Below, piece by piece: positions 21,645 to 32,905 of a stretch of DNA of 64,000 bases (positions are counted from its first letter, which is position 1; each line of letters starts with the position of its first letter). Below the pieces are notes generated by a model. That model saw nothing but the letters and a program-made list of their open reading frames with translations, searched no databases and had not been told where the DNA came from. Location of the stretch: the NCBI GenBank assembly GCA_024509875.1, contig JAMPIV010010564.1:62001-126000 (forward strand). The letters are read 5' to 3'. Made by a program: the position numbers and the translations under genes. Origin of the DNA: Oreohelix idahoensis (taxonomy: Eukaryota; Mollusca; Gastropoda; Stylommatophora; Oreohelicidae).

Positions 21645-23629
21645 TGTGAGAGGTTAGGGTCTAATATTGTCCCTTTTCTAGAAGGTAAGAACTGACTTAT
21701 GACAGCAGTATCTATTCTAAAGGAACAATTACATTAAGCAGCAAATCTTTCTTCAGGAAAAATTACAAAAAAAGAATGAATGCATTAAACCAACGAACAT
21801 CCTTCCGTCACTTTCACTCGGTTCTCTCACCCTTACCTAAAACTTGATGTTGTTCACCGTCTGGCGCAACCTTAGGACACTTCTCTACAGTGAATCTGGA
21901 TTCTTTGGATAAAGCGAATCCCAGCTCTACAAATACAGGATTTCTTCCACTGTTTTCGGGGAGCGTTCGCTTCACCAGTTAAACTTTAGATTTACTTTTA
22001 ATGTCACTATGATCAGGTTTGATAAGCAAGTTTAAACGGGCACACAGAGTTCCGAAAAAAAAACACACGTGGATTCCCTTAAGTTGGAAAAGATGACCAG
22101 TGGACAACTGCTCTCAACAGATAGTCTTGGTTCACTATCCACTCTTTCAATAGTGTTGGAAATGTAAATGTTAGTTCTTGCAATTATTCTCGCCGCCAGG
22201 CAGCATATACATTTAAATTTGTGGAGCAATATGAACTGGCTCAAAAGCCCAATATATATTTCTAATCTTTAGGAACCGTTTGTGGGATTTGTATTACTGT
22301 CTATCTCTGATGGCATATGCACTGTCAGACGAGTGTTACTTGAAAAAAAAAACCCCACGTGGTTAAAGATAGGAAATGTCTATGCTTCTCACAAGTATGT
22401 CCTTTTTACTAAACGCTGGAAAGTTGGGTACCACCGTTTCACTATATAAAAGAAAGAACACATATCAAATCATTTACATATATGTACTCATTATAACTTA
22501 CATTTTAAATAGCACGCCTACAGCTTGACTTATATTTAAAACTTCCCGTAACGTAAGTTATATAAAAACAATCATCAGGAATTTAGGAATATCTTCGTAT
22601 TCCGTCACTATTCACTGATGTAGCATCTAGCATTTATAAGTTTGTTATTAAAACAGTTTCGACTGAGTATTTAACAGTTAAATTAAACTTATTTCAGCTA
22701 CTTGTTTAGTAAGCTAAAATATAATTTATTTTGTATTTCCACTGCAACTCGACGATTTAAAGAAATAACAAACTATCAAAATATTCACTCTGCACACAGA
22801 ACTAGTTTAAAATGGAATCGGCGATTTAACACTAAATCACTTCACAAAACTAGATATCTATTATATATAATATTAATATACCTCAACCACAGAATTACTA
22901 AGAACGTTAAACCACTTCGACCAAACTAAGGCCATCTCTATTTACAGAGATTATTTAGAAATCGAACGAAGGTTGTTCTAGTCTAACTGCAAAGGTACTG
23001 AGTGAAATGAAATAGTTTCAAACGTGGGTTAATATTTTAAACCAGACAAAGGATGAACTATTATTTCGTAGAACGAAATGCTCTCCCCTTTCCGGCTTAA
23101 ACGATACGTTTCACACCTAACATGTCGTAACTGCCACCACTGACCAAGATGTACGCGTGTCAGTTTCAAATCTCAGACAACCTGTCTCCAATGCAGGGCA
23201 GTTTTCACACTACAGCTGACCATGGCCCACAGTGAGCGCCGTGTCAGTTTGGGGATTTTTCAGACAAATGTCTGAATACTGACCGGTGCAGATGTAAAGT
23301 ATCACACCTCACCGGGACTTATGCCGAGAAGAAACTCGCGCGCTCGGTGAGAATGTAGACTATTGTCTACGTCCTATGTTCAGCGAACCGACTTATCACG
23401 CCTTCTGACGCCCTGCAGCCCTGACATCTACGTAATATCGTCCTAGCGCGATTCTCAGTTTTGAGAAAAAAACAGGTAAAGTTTAAAAATACTGAAGAAA
23501 ATATTTTTCGCAACCGAGTGATGCAAAAAATACAGGAAAAACAAGTATGGAAAGAATATAAATGAAAGGATTAGGGTGAGAGAATAGGAAGAATATGTAG
23601 GTAATTTAATGACATAAAGACCCGTGACA
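21645..23629 (-). repeat. 3' LTR of element 2 (left copy)
   Basis: Starts TGTGAGAGGTTAGGG and ends CCCGTGACA on the + strand. Against the right copy I count about five substitutions and a few one- or two-base indels in roughly 1.98 kb. It has no resemblance that I can see to the LTR of element 1. Contains no coding region. Confidence 0.9.
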
Positions 23630-23645
23630 GGACATCCCCCCTTAA
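23630..23645 (-). other. polypurine tract of element 2
   Basis: On the minus strand TTAAGGGGGGATGTCC directly precedes the TGTCACGGG that begins the 3' LTR. Confidence 0.7.
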
Positions 23646-23670
23646 GATATGGAAGCACTCCATGTCTACG

Positions 23671-23850
23671 TTATGGAATTAAATTTCCTATAACCGTAGC
23701 TTCGGGGTGTCTGTCTTCTTCCCTCTCGTCTTCCCCCTCCATCTCTCTCCAATTCCTACTCAAGTCTACTCCCCAAAGTTTCCTTCCTCTGGAATGTCTC
23801 CCATGCGCGCTTGAAAGAGCGTCGCCGCTTCTGACATTTTTGAAAGATTT
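23671..23850 (-). pseudogene. pol: Scar of the RT-RNase H deletion in element 2
   Basis: In one minus-strand frame SFKNVRSGDALSS, which matches the SFKDVKFGDNLSP just after the integrase tail of element 1, is followed within about 15 residues by GVDLSRNW and HPEATVIG, which match GADFLSRNW and HPKATVQG at the very end of RNase H in element 1. The roughly 1.3 kb between (3030-4360 in element 1) is gone. The junction lies near 23805. Confidence 0.82.
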
Positions 23851-24716
23851 TCTGTGATAGCGGTGGAATATCCCTGCCACTATCATCATCTTCGTCAGCT
23901 CTGGCGATCGTCAGGAGATGGTCGGAGGTTGGCACTGGTCTTTCCAAGTATCTCTTTAAGAGATTTAAATGGAAAACCTTCTCCTTTCCTTGAATAGAGA
24001 TCTGGTAGTTAGCCTTAGAAATCTTTTTCAGGACGGTAAACGGCCCTTGCCATCCGATCTTCAGTTGGTTGTTCTCGGTAGGGAGTAACACCAAAACTTT
24101 CTCTCCTGTTTCCAGTTCTCTCTCTTTCGCGACTTTCCTGTATCGGTTAGCGTGCTTTGTGCGAGCTCGCTTAAAGTTAGTCGTTGCTAGGTCCCACCCT
24201 AGTTTCAACCTTTCCTTTAAAACCGACACATATTTACTTGCTGAGACAACTGTCTCATCCGCCTTCTCGTCTGTCAGAGACTGAAGTAAGGCTTCAAGCG
24301 GGCCCTTAATGGGTCTGCCGAATAAGAGTGTAGCTGGCGGAAATCCTGTGGAAGTATGAGGAGATTCTCTGTAGCCAAATAATGCTGCAGGAATACAGAG
24401 ATCCCAATCTTCAGGTTTCACTTGTGCCAGCTTACTTAGCATCATGGTGAGGTTTCCATTTGCACGCTCCACGAGCCCATTTCCGGCCGGAGTATATGGC
24501 TTAGTGTGGATGTGTTGGGTCCTCAAGATCTTCACGATCTCATCCATCAACAGGTTTCGGTATGGAGATCCGTTATCCGTCAACACTTGCTGAGGGAATC
24601 CCAACCGAGTGAAAATCTGCACGAGGGCTTCTGCGACATGCTTGGCATCTGCGCATGTTAGCGGTATAGCTTCTGCCCATAAAGTGCATGTATCGACTAA
24701 GGTCAGGATGAACCTG
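23756..24716 (-). CDS. pol: integrase DDE core and C-terminus of element 2
   Basis: From about 24716 downwards the frame reads NRFILTLVDTCT, then FTRLGFPQQVLTDNGSPYRN (second catalytic Asp), GNGLVERANGN (catalytic Glu), AALFGYRESPHTSTGFPPA, GRPIKGPLEALL and the GPY/F-like tail GWQGPFTVLKK and VFHLNLLKRYLERP. The open part with Met runs 24622-23756. This is the catalytic part of integrase for cDNA insertion. The only defect is the one-base shift that separates it from the upstream frame. After the tail the normal RT start is missing (deletion scar). Confidence 0.88.
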
Positions 24717-26646
24717 TTCCTTCTTTTAGTCCTTCGAAAGGCCCTAAAATGTCGATCACAACCCGTTCGAATGGTGTTCCCACTATTGGCATTTCACCCA
24801 TGTGGACTGGGGGTGTCCGTTGCTTGGGTGGTACACGTTGGCACTGGGCACAGGATTTGACGTACCTGATAATATCAGTGTTTACTCCTGGCCACCAATA
24901 ATGAGTGGTTATACGTTGGTTTGTGGCGTTCTGTCCCATATGTCCGCTGAAGGGAAGAGAGTGCCCCATTTCTAGGATTTGGCTTCTGTACTGTTTCGGT
25001 ACTAGGAGCTGGTTGTAACCTTGGTCAGGCTTGCCCGTTCTCCGATAAAGTACGCCATCCTTAGAAAAAATGTCCCCGTGCTGTTTGGGTTCCTTAGCCA
25101 TGGGCAGTTTCCTAAAGCAGGGTGCCAAAGTAGGGTCCTTGTATTGCGCTTCTTTAAGTTCCATGGGTAACAAATTAGGCGCAGGCTCCCGTTCCTTCTT
25201 GGTTTGCCCTCTTGTAGTTACTGCTGCCACAATCGGCTCTTCCGGTTTCCCAATACACACGTATCTCCCGCCAAGTATGACTGGGTAGATGGGATCATCC
25301 ATAACAGCCGCTTTGATCACGCCTCTGACAAAGTCAGAGTGTATCTCCACCAATGCGATGGGAAGCGCTGTAGGTGCATCACTCTTACGAACTCCACAAA
25401 GTTTGACGGTCTCTCCTGTCTCTTGACCGGGTTTAACCAGCTTTCTGGCAACAATGCAATCGTAAGAAAGCCCCGTGTCAAATAAGCAAGAAGTTTGAGA
25501 ACCGTTCAAAGTAACAATACCTCGCGTTGAGGGTCCATCCCCAACAGGTTGGGAATCACTGTCAATAATTCCGCCTTGCGAGACTGTCAATAAGCATCCG
25601 ATGCGTTTCGGCTCGGTGTGCTCGGTCTGATCATATGTCCCGTGCTCAGGGGTTCTCCCTTTGCCACCTTGTCCTTTCTGGCTACGCTGCCATGTAGGGC
25701 GGTCGGGTTGATCAGACTGTTTGGGGTGGTTGGGGTACTTGTTCTTGTAGAACTTGGATTTTTCAGGAGGGGGGTTTTGAGGTCCCGTTTCTCTGTGGTT
25801 ATTTAGGTTAGAAGCCTGAGAAGATTGCTCTAGGTTATGTTTTCGAAAATGCTCCTCTGTCGGTTTCCGCTTTGTGGCCGGTAGTTCAGCCAGCGCATTA
25901 TGGTAACGCTCAGACTTTTCTAAAATGTCTTCAAGTTTTTCCGCCCCTTGCTCAGCTAGAAATCTCCGGGTATCAGCAGACAAAGTGTTCTTTATTTGTT
26001 CTGTTAAAACAAATTCCTCAAGACCTTCATAGGTAGAGGGGAGCTGCGAGAGCTCAAGGCACTTTGTCAAATATCCCTTTAGACGGGAAGAGAACTGGTG
26101 GAAAGATTCAGAGCTCTCCTTCCTGCTGTTGCGAAACAGTTGCAAAAACTTGCGAGCGTTCATTTCAAAGCGCTCCAGTAACGCTTTCTTCAACAGATCA
26201 TAGTTGTCTTGTTGGCTGCTTTCCAGTTTGGCGTAAACATCATACGCAGAACTTTTCAAAGCCTGGGAAAGCTTCATGTTCCAACGCGACCTCTCTAAAC
26301 CGTACAGAGTTGCAATTTTCTCAAATTTTTCTAGCCAAGTGTCAATCTTCTCATTTGGACAAGGGAAAGATTCTAGCGGAAAAGACATAGCAGTGAGGTG
26401 AAGAGATTGACTGTTAGAAGGATCAGTTAAGGAGGAATGAGGAGAAGATTCTCCATTGCTGGAGGTAGAGGCAGTACCACGACTTTGGAATTCTAGAGTT
26501 TTAAGAGCTAACTCATGCTGTCTCTCTTCTCTCTCCTTCTCATGTTGTCTCTCCTTCTCTCTTTCCTCATGCTGTCTCTCCTTCTCTTTTTCCTCATGCT
26601 GCATCCTGCGAATTTCCATTTCCTCGTCCATTTTCTTCTGCTGCAA
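24703..26646 (-). CDS. gag-pol: gag, protease and integrase zinc finger of element 2
   Basis: An open frame of 647 residues. Residues 1-55 are a charged coiled-coil with repeated ERQHE words; then LTAMSFPLESFPCPNEKID and a capsid-like helical region to about residue 250; an N/Q/P-rich tail; protease with CLFDTGLSYD; a linker with RRTGKPDQGYNQLL; integrase zinc finger GHSLPFSGHMG, YWWPGV and KSCAQC; then VIDILGPFEG with the first catalytic Asp. Gag, protease and integrase are thus one continuous frame, showing that the breaks in element 1 are decay. It ends at TGA 24703-24705 after GTGSS, at the same place as in element 1. The true Gag start is upstream at 26783 with one shift between. Confidence 0.9.
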   Translation of the reverse strand: MQQKKMDEEMEIRRMQHEEKEKERQHEEREKERQHEKEREERQHELALKTLEFQSRGTASTSSNGESSPHSSLTDPSNSQSLHLTAMSFPLESFPCPNEKIDTWLEKFEKIATLYGLERSRWNMKLSQALKSSAYDVYAKLESSQQDNYDLLKKALLERFEMNARKFLQLFRNSRKESSESFHQFSSRLKGYLTKCLELSQLPSTYEGLEEFVLTEQIKNTLSADTRRFLAEQGAEKLEDILEKSERYHNALAELPATKRKPTEEHFRKHNLEQSSQASNLNNHRETGPQNPPPEKSKFYKNKYPNHPKQSDQPDRPTWQRSQKGQGGKGRTPEHGTYDQTEHTEPKRIGCLLTVSQGGIIDSDSQPVGDGPSTRGIVTLNGSQTSCLFDTGLSYDCIVARKLVKPGQETGETVKLCGVRKSDAPTALPIALVEIHSDFVRGVIKAAVMDDPIYPVILGGRYVCIGKPEEPIVAAVTTRGQTKKEREPAPNLLPMELKEAQYKDPTLAPCFRKLPMAKEPKQHGDIFSKDGVLYRRTGKPDQGYNQLLVPKQYRSQILEMGHSLPFSGHMGQNATNQRITTHYWWPGVNTDIIRYVKSCAQCQRVPPKQRTPPVHMGEMPIVGTPFERVVIDILGPFEGLKEGTGSS

Positions 26647-26783
26647 AGCTTCAGCTGCTTTCCTCTCCGCATCGTATCTCTCAAGTTCGTCTCTGACAAA
26701 TGCTTTCGCTTCCTCTCCTTCCAGTCCCTCCTCTCTCTCGCTTCGTCCCTGAGGAGTTGTCTAAGCTTTGCCCTCTCGGCCAT
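26640..26783 (-). pseudogene. gag: N-terminal end of gag of element 2
   Basis: The ATG at 26783-26781 gives MAERAKLRQLLRDEARE, matching the start of element 1 gag. After about 20 residues the expected coiled-coil (AKAFVRDELERYDAER) is found in the adjacent frame, so one indel near 26725 separates start and body. Confidence 0.75.
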
Positions 26784-27747
26784 ATTTTGTCAGTAACTGA
26801 GACTAGTGGAGAAAGAAAAAAGAAAAAAAGATACACTGGTTCCTACCACTTACGAGAAAAAAATTTCCAAAAATTCAAAAGATGATATCCTTAACCCTGG
26901 GATACCTCCTCCAAAAATAAAATCTAACTATCGCTGCTATTATCGGCAATAAAGCACCTAATGCAAAACACGACTACGCCAACTAAATGGTAGTTAAGAT
27001 TACTTCTGAAAAATAAGTTGCTACAGTGGAAAAGCAAAATAATTATTGCAAAAATTTAAAGAGAAAAATAATCCCTTAATTTGTAAATCCACTATAAGTT
27101 TACCCCTGAAGACAGTTAGGGTGAGGGAGGCAATTAATCTGGACAAATAGTCCGAAACGCACTCCTTAGCTTTTGCTCAAACACCTACTTCTTCAAAACC
27201 CAGTGAATGTTATACACTCACCACTTTACCAGCGTTTAGTATTACAAAATCAGTAATTAACATATATTCCGACAATCAACCTGTAACTCAAATGTATATT
27301 ATTCAAAATGCTGTGGAAAAAAAAAAACTTATCAGTTTGTGTGGTCAGCACGCCCAAAAACAGATCGTTAGTCTAGGGGATAATTATTTTTTAAAAGATA
27401 CAAAACTCACAAGACATCACACTCTTACTCTATATCAGAATAAAGAATCTTACAGACAAAATCCAGATAGACGAGTCCACATTAGTCGTACTCGTCTTCC
27501 TATTCTAAGTTCAAAAACCGGAAACGAGTCACCATTTGTCGTCTTCCTATTCTAAGTTCAAAATCCTACGGAAACGAGTCCCCATTTGTCGTAGATTTTT
27601 AGATAGGAGAATTTAAGACTTGGGTTGGTCCCTTCTGAATAGAGTGGAATGAGTGAGAGTCACAGTGTGAGTTAGTAAAGGAAATAGATACCACAAGTGA
27701 GATGATAGAATAGTGATAGAGGCTGTCTCTGAGATGCGAGAAAATCT

Positions 27748-27778
<31 letters not shown>

Positions 27779-28147
27779 CTACGACAGATTTTTAAGCAGT
27801 CAGACAGTCTACCACATATACATATATTACATATATTATATCTACTCACGGGCACGCACATACACGTGACGACGGTTACACACACAGACGTGGGAAATCT
27901 ATAACAATGATTATATAAATATTTAGAACGAGCTGACCAGCACACTGATTTAATTTATGGGTAAGTTTATTTATCATTATTAAACTTACGACACAACATA
28001 TAAATTTTACATCAAAAGAAAACATATACAAATAGTCATAAAAAATCAAGAAAATGCTACAAGGATGATAGCCCCGTTATGCCCTTAACTCTAGGTTTAG
28101 CCCACAGCCCCGTTAGGATGACAGATGATGGCCCAAAGAATTAGAGA
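26784..28147 (-). other. Leader region of element 2
   Basis: About 1.36 kb between the 5' LTR and gag. AT-rich with a CT run at 27747-27770 and a direct duplication of about 47 bp (TCTTCCTATTCTAAGTTCAA at about 27495 and 27541). I cannot assign a primer binding site; the sequence next to the LTR has no TGG-initial tRNA match that I recognise. Confidence 0.6.
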
Positions 28148-30134
28148 TGCATATGGTTAGGGTCTAATATTGTCCCTTTTCTAGAAGGTAAGAACTGACT
28201 TATGACAGCAGTATCTATTCTAAAGGAACAATTACATTAAGCAGCAAATCTTTCTTCAGGAAAAATTACAAAAAAAGAATGAATGCATTAAACCAACGAA
28301 CATCCTTCCGTCACTTTCACTCGGTTCTCTCACCCTTACCTAAAACTTGATGTTGTTCACCGTCTGGCGCAACCTTAGGACACTTCTCTACAGTGAATCT
28401 GGATTCTTTGGATAAAGCGAATCCCAGCTCTACAAATACAGGTTTTCTTCCACTGTTTTCGGGGAGCGTTCGCTTCACCAGTTAAACTTTAGATTTACTT
28501 TTAATGTCACTATGATCAGGTTTGATAAGCAAGTTTAAACGGGCACACAGAGTTCCGAAAAAAACACACGTGGATTCCCTTAAGTTGGAAAAGATGACCA
28601 GTGGACAACTGCTCTCAACAGATAGTCTTGGTTCACTATCCACTCTTTCAATAGTGTTGGAAATGTAAATGTTAGTTCTTGCAATTATTCTCGCCGCCAG
28701 GCAGCATATACATTTAAATTTGTGGAGCAATATGAACTGGCTCAAAAGCCCAATATATATTTCTAATCTTTAGGAACCGTTTGTGGGATTTGTATTACTG
28801 TCTATCTCTGATGGCATATGCACTGTCAGACGAGTGTTACTTGAAAAAAAAAACCCCCACGTGGTTAAAGATAGGAAATGTCTATGCTTCTCACAAGTAT
28901 GTCCTTTTTACTAAACGCTGGAAAGTTGGGTACCACCGTTTCACTATATAAAAGAAAGAACACATATCAAATCATTTACATATATGTACTCATTATAACT
29001 TACATTTTAAATAGCACGCCTACAGCTTGACTTATATTTAAAACTTCCCGTAACGTAAGTTATATAAAAACAATCATCAGGAATTTAGGAATATCTTCGT
29101 ATTCCGTCACTATTCACTGATGTAGCATCTAGCATTTATAAGTTTGTTATTAAAACAGTTTCGACTGAGTATTTAACAGTTAAATTAAACTTATTTCAGC
29201 TACTTGTTTAGTAAGCTAAAAATATAATTTATTTTGTATTTCCACTGCAACTCGACGATTTAAAGAAATAACAAACTATCAAAATATTCACTCTGCACAC
29301 AGAACTAGTTTAAAATGGAATCGGCGATTTAACACTAAATCACTTCACAAAACTAGATATCTATTATATATAATATTAATATACCTCAACCACAGAATTA
29401 CTAAGAACGTTAAACCACTTCGACCAAACTAAGGCCATCTCTATTTACAGAGATTATTTAGAAATCGAACGAAGGTTGTTCTAGTCTAACTGCAAAGGTA
29501 CTGAGTGAAATGAAATAGTTTCAAACGTGGGTTAATATTTTAAACCAGACAAAGGATGAACTATTATTTCGTAGAACGAAATGCTCTCCCCTTTCCGGCT
29601 TAAACGATACGTTTCACACCTAACATGTCGTAACTGCCACCACTGACCAAGATGTACGCGTGTCAGTTTCAAATCTCAGACAACCTGTCTCCAATGCAGG
29701 GCAGTTTTCACACTACAGCTGACCATGGCCCACAGTGAGCGCCGTGTCAGTTTGGGGATTTTTCAGACAAATGTCTGAATACTGACCGGTGCAGATGTAA
29801 AGTATCACACCTCACCGGGACTTATGCCGAGAAGAAACTCGCGCGCTCGGTGAGAATGTAGACTATTGTCTACGTCCTATGTTCAGCGAACCGACTTATC
29901 ACGCCTTCTGACGCCCTGCAGCCCTGACATCTACGTAATATCGTCCTAGCGCGATTCTCAGTTTTGAGAAAAAAACAGGTAAAGTTTAAAAATACTGAAG
30001 AAAATATTTTTCGCAACCGAGTGATGCGAAAAATACAGGAAAAACAAGTATGGAAAGAATATAAATGAAAGGATTAGGGTGAGAGAATAGGAAGAAGATG
30101 TAGGTAATTTAATGACATAAAGACCTACGTGACA
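28148..30134 (-). repeat. 5' LTR of element 2 (right copy)
   Basis: Nearly identical to 21645-23629. Its inner edge differs: ATGCATATGGTTAGGG replaces TGTGAGAGGTTAGGG, so a few terminal bases next to the primer site have changed. Its outer edge is CCTACGTGACA. Confidence 0.88.
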
Positions 30135-30475
30135 CCGGATACAGTGCTGCATTCTTCATTATCTCACCAGGTTATATTGATTGAACTGACCGTGCCATTT
30201 GAATCCAGATTGGAATAGCAACATTTGTTCAAAGCGGCCAAGTATAGTGATCTGGCCGCGGATCTGAGACACGATGGGTTCACTGCAAGGGTCATGGCTG
30301 TTGAGGTGGGTGCAAGAGGGCTCGTGGCTGCATCAGTGTATGATTTATTGAAACTGTTGGGGCTGAGGGGACAGTCGAGAACAAGGGCTCTGAAGAGGCT
30401 TAGTGAAACTGCGGAAAAGGCATCATGCTGGCTGTGGAACAACCGCAATGGCCTATGGAACTCGGGACAGTAAAC
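30135..30475 (+). pseudogene. R2-type LINE, piece 4: restriction-like endonuclease
   Basis: Directly after element 2 the + strand reads PDTVLHSSLSHQVILIELTV (a PD...E-L-T-V arrangement typical of the restriction-like endonuclease of this LINE group), then after a stop near the middle LAADLRHDGFTARVMAVEVG, ARGLVAASVYDLLKLLGLRG and ASCWLWNNRNG to the TAA at 30471-30473. This is the C-terminal domain that nicks target DNA. It completes the protein of pieces 1 to 3, with about 25 residues missing at the insertion site. Confidence 0.8.
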
Positions 30476-30587
30476 TATATCCCCACCTGCGTTAGAGGAA
30501 ACATCCGGAAAGTGGAAAGTTTTCTAAGTCAGCAATACATTGAGTTTTTCGTTATATTGATAAGGGACGGTGGCTTACAGGCAACAC

Positions 30588-31497
30588 GCGACAGACAACA
30601 GAGGGCAGTCCAAGAGGAATAAGATGGACTACGTTTTCTACGTTGGCAGATCTGGAATATGCAGATTACATTGCACTACTAGCACATTCACATCAAACCA
30701 TCCAGGAAAAAACGGATAGACTTAATAAGTATAGCCAGCAGGTGGGCTTGAACATCAATCTAAAGAAGACAGAGGTCATGACACTCAATGTGAGCAATCC
30801 CGAGCCCATAACAGTATAGAATCAACAACTGGAACAGACAGACACCTTCACATACCTAGGATACATAGTAACACCAGATGGCGGAGCAAGCAAAGACATC
30901 AACAACAGAATGAACAAAGCAAGAACAGCCTTTTATAGTCTGAACAACATCTGGAAGTCCTCTCAGTACAGCACATGCACAAAATTAAGATTATATCAGA
31001 GCTGTGTGCTTTCTGTGCTTCTCTATGGTGCGGAATGCTGGAGAGTAACAGAGAAGGAAATGTCGAAATTGTCCTCTTTTCACAATACCTGCCTAAGAAT
31101 AATTCTCCGAATCTTTTGGCCGAATACCATCATCAACCAAGATCTGCTTACTCGGAGCAAGCAAGAGGACATGTACACCGTCATAGATGGCAGACGCTGG
31201 AGTTGGGTTGGCCATGTCCTCAGAAGAGACCCCGATGCCATCACAAGAATAGCTATGCTATGGACCCCTGAAGGAAAACGAAAGAGAGGCCGACCAAAAA
31301 CAACTTGGTGGAGGACTGTGGAGGCTGAGTTGCAAACAATGAACCAGAGCTGGGGCACTGTACGAAGGATGGCCACCGACCGAGCAAAGTGGAATTAATT
31401 TTTTGCTGCCCTACAAGACGCAACCAGGCGTGATGGCCACTGACTGCTTTGACGGCTGGCGGCTAAGGATCAAAGAAGAAAACAGAAGAAGGGTTGG
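30588..31497 (+). pseudogene. RTE-like LINE fragment with altered catalytic motif
   Basis: Starts inside the RT at RQTTEG and continues to the family's 3' end (TGACTGCTTTGACGG, then CAAAGAAGAAAACAGAAGAAG). The catalytic YADD is YADY here (GAC to TAC near 30665), and a TAG near 30818 interrupts the frame. The part from 30910 is open for 162 residues and matches the C-terminal region of the longer copy at 9100-9590. A 5'-truncated, dead insertion. Confidence 0.85.
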
Positions 31498-31810
31498 CTA
31501 CGGCATGAAAGGAAAACATCCATAGCAGCTTCAAATCTCCAGAAATTGGTGTGGATCTACGGTCCTGGTCATGCAGTGCTACGCGGTATTGAGAGAGCTG
31601 ACAGACTAGCTTCGAGAGCACCCATAGTGGGCACACTGGATATGGATAAGGGAGAAATACTAAAGACAGTTAATGATGGCCTGTTAGAGAACGACACTGG
31701 AATCGGTGAATCAACAAGGTAAAGACTGCTGGAATTTTGCATCAAACGTAAGACGAATGAGAGGATGCATCCGGTGTGTATACAACTAGCACGCAACAGG
31801 AACAGTTAGC
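31498..31810 (+). pseudogene. RNase H-like fragment
   Basis: One frame reads GWLRHERKTSIAASNLQKLV, WIYGPGHAVLRGIERADRLA (last catalytic His/Asp part of an RNase H domain) and GTLDMDKGEILKTV before a stop near 31721. It differs from the RNase H of the I-like copies, so it is from another element or an RNase H-like gene remnant. The RTE fragment may have inserted in it: GGTGGCTTAC before and GGTTGGCTAC after are similar. Confidence 0.6.
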
Positions 31811-32389
31811 ATTCATTCCCTTCGACATTTGCTGACGGAGACTGAGCACAAATGGGTTTACCCGGGGTCAATGATGTACTATTCAGATCCATAATAACAA
31901 TGCTAGATTGATAACCGAAAATATACACCCACACACTCACGCCTACCATACACATCAGCAATGTATTGCACAATGTTACCTCATTGCCTTATGTCTAATA
32001 TGACCGAGCTGAGCCATCTAGTTATAGTTTTTAACTGCGGGCACATGCAATAACAGTTTAAGTCTAGCTTGATGAAAGTCAGTCCCGGCGCACTTTGATT
32101 TATGCACAGCTGAAAGAAGTCTGCCAAAAAAATTTGCTCCTTAAAACGTATGTTTATTTTCACGGATGAAATGCATTCCAGGAACATAACGGTCGGCAGG
32201 GCAAACTGGGTCACCAACCCTAATGCAGTGCCATCTTGTGGTTTATTTGAAGGAAGTTAAAAACTGTATGTAAAAATTGATAAACCTTTTCAAAAGTCTG
32301 CTAATTTTTCTTAAAACAGACTGTGTTCTGTATACTAGCTACGTATTTTAAATAATGTTTGTCATTATTTATTCGTTCATTACTCTTGA
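31811..32389 (+). other. Unassigned stretch
   Basis: About 580 bases with no recognisable coding, RNA or repeat feature. Confidence 0.45.
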
Positions 32390-32648
32390 GCGCCTTCAGG
32401 TAGTCTCTTAGCAGATACTGTCGTAGGGAAGAGAAATGTTACAGACTTCTCTATACTAGAACCATCATCGAGAGGTGGGGGTGACCATTTTTCTTCGTTC
32501 CATTTTCCATCCCTAACCCAAGAGCAAAGTCAGGTACCTATTTACAGCTGGGAAGACTGGAGCGTGTCGATACCGTGAATCGAACCCGGTGCTTTTGACG
32601 CTAGAGACCAGCGATCTAACCACTCTATCAATCGGACGCCCCTCGGGA
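32390..32648 (-). repeat. tRNA-derived SINE
   Basis: On the minus strand a tRNA-like head has an A box in TGATAGAGTGGTTAGATCGC (about 32612-32631) and a B box GGTTCGATTCAC (32575-32586), followed by an unrelated body with CCAGCTGTAAATAGGTACC and a tail ending CAAGAGTAATGAACGAATAA. A and B box spacing fits pol III transcription. Confidence 0.8.
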
Positions 32649-32708
32649 GTATAGGCCGTCAAAAAAACTCATGCCAAGCCCTCAGGTCCCATGTCATCCT
32701 ATCAAGTC

Positions 32709-32905
32709 TTTATGTGTTTTCATTAACTCTTCGTGTCTCGATCCCGTTCCGTTCTTTATGTGTTTTCTTTAACTCTTCATGTCTGGATCTCGTTCCGTTC
32801 TTTATGTGTTTTCTTTAACTCTTCATGTCTCGATCTCGTTCCGTTCTTTATGTGTTTTCTTTAACTCTTCATGTCTCGATCCCGTTCTGTTCTTTGTGTG
32901 TTTTT
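32709..32905. repeat. 46-bp tandem repeat, four copies
   Basis: Units start at 32709, 32755, 32801 and 32847, with a partial fifth. Core words: TTTATGTGTTTTCTTTAACT and GTCTCGATCTCGTTCCGTTC. Confidence 0.85.

Larger units (their letters stand above)
21645..30134 (-). mobile_element. Element 2: recent Gmr1-like LTR element lacking RT and RNase H
   Basis: Two near-identical LTRs (21645-23629 and 28148-30134) bracket a minus-strand interior with leader, gag, protease, integrase and polypurine tract. The region that should hold RT and RNase H is missing: the integrase tail runs within a few dozen residues into the last residues of RNase H. It inserted in the endonuclease domain of the R2-type LINE; about 25 residues of that domain are lost at the site and no target duplication is visible, so the insertion or a later event deleted flanking DNA. 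LTR similarity shows recent movement, which must have used RT from another element. Confidence 0.9.

Noticed and set aside
22032..22244. ORF repeated at 28482-28745
   Set aside because: It lies in the LTRs of element 2 and repeats with them; no coding evidence.
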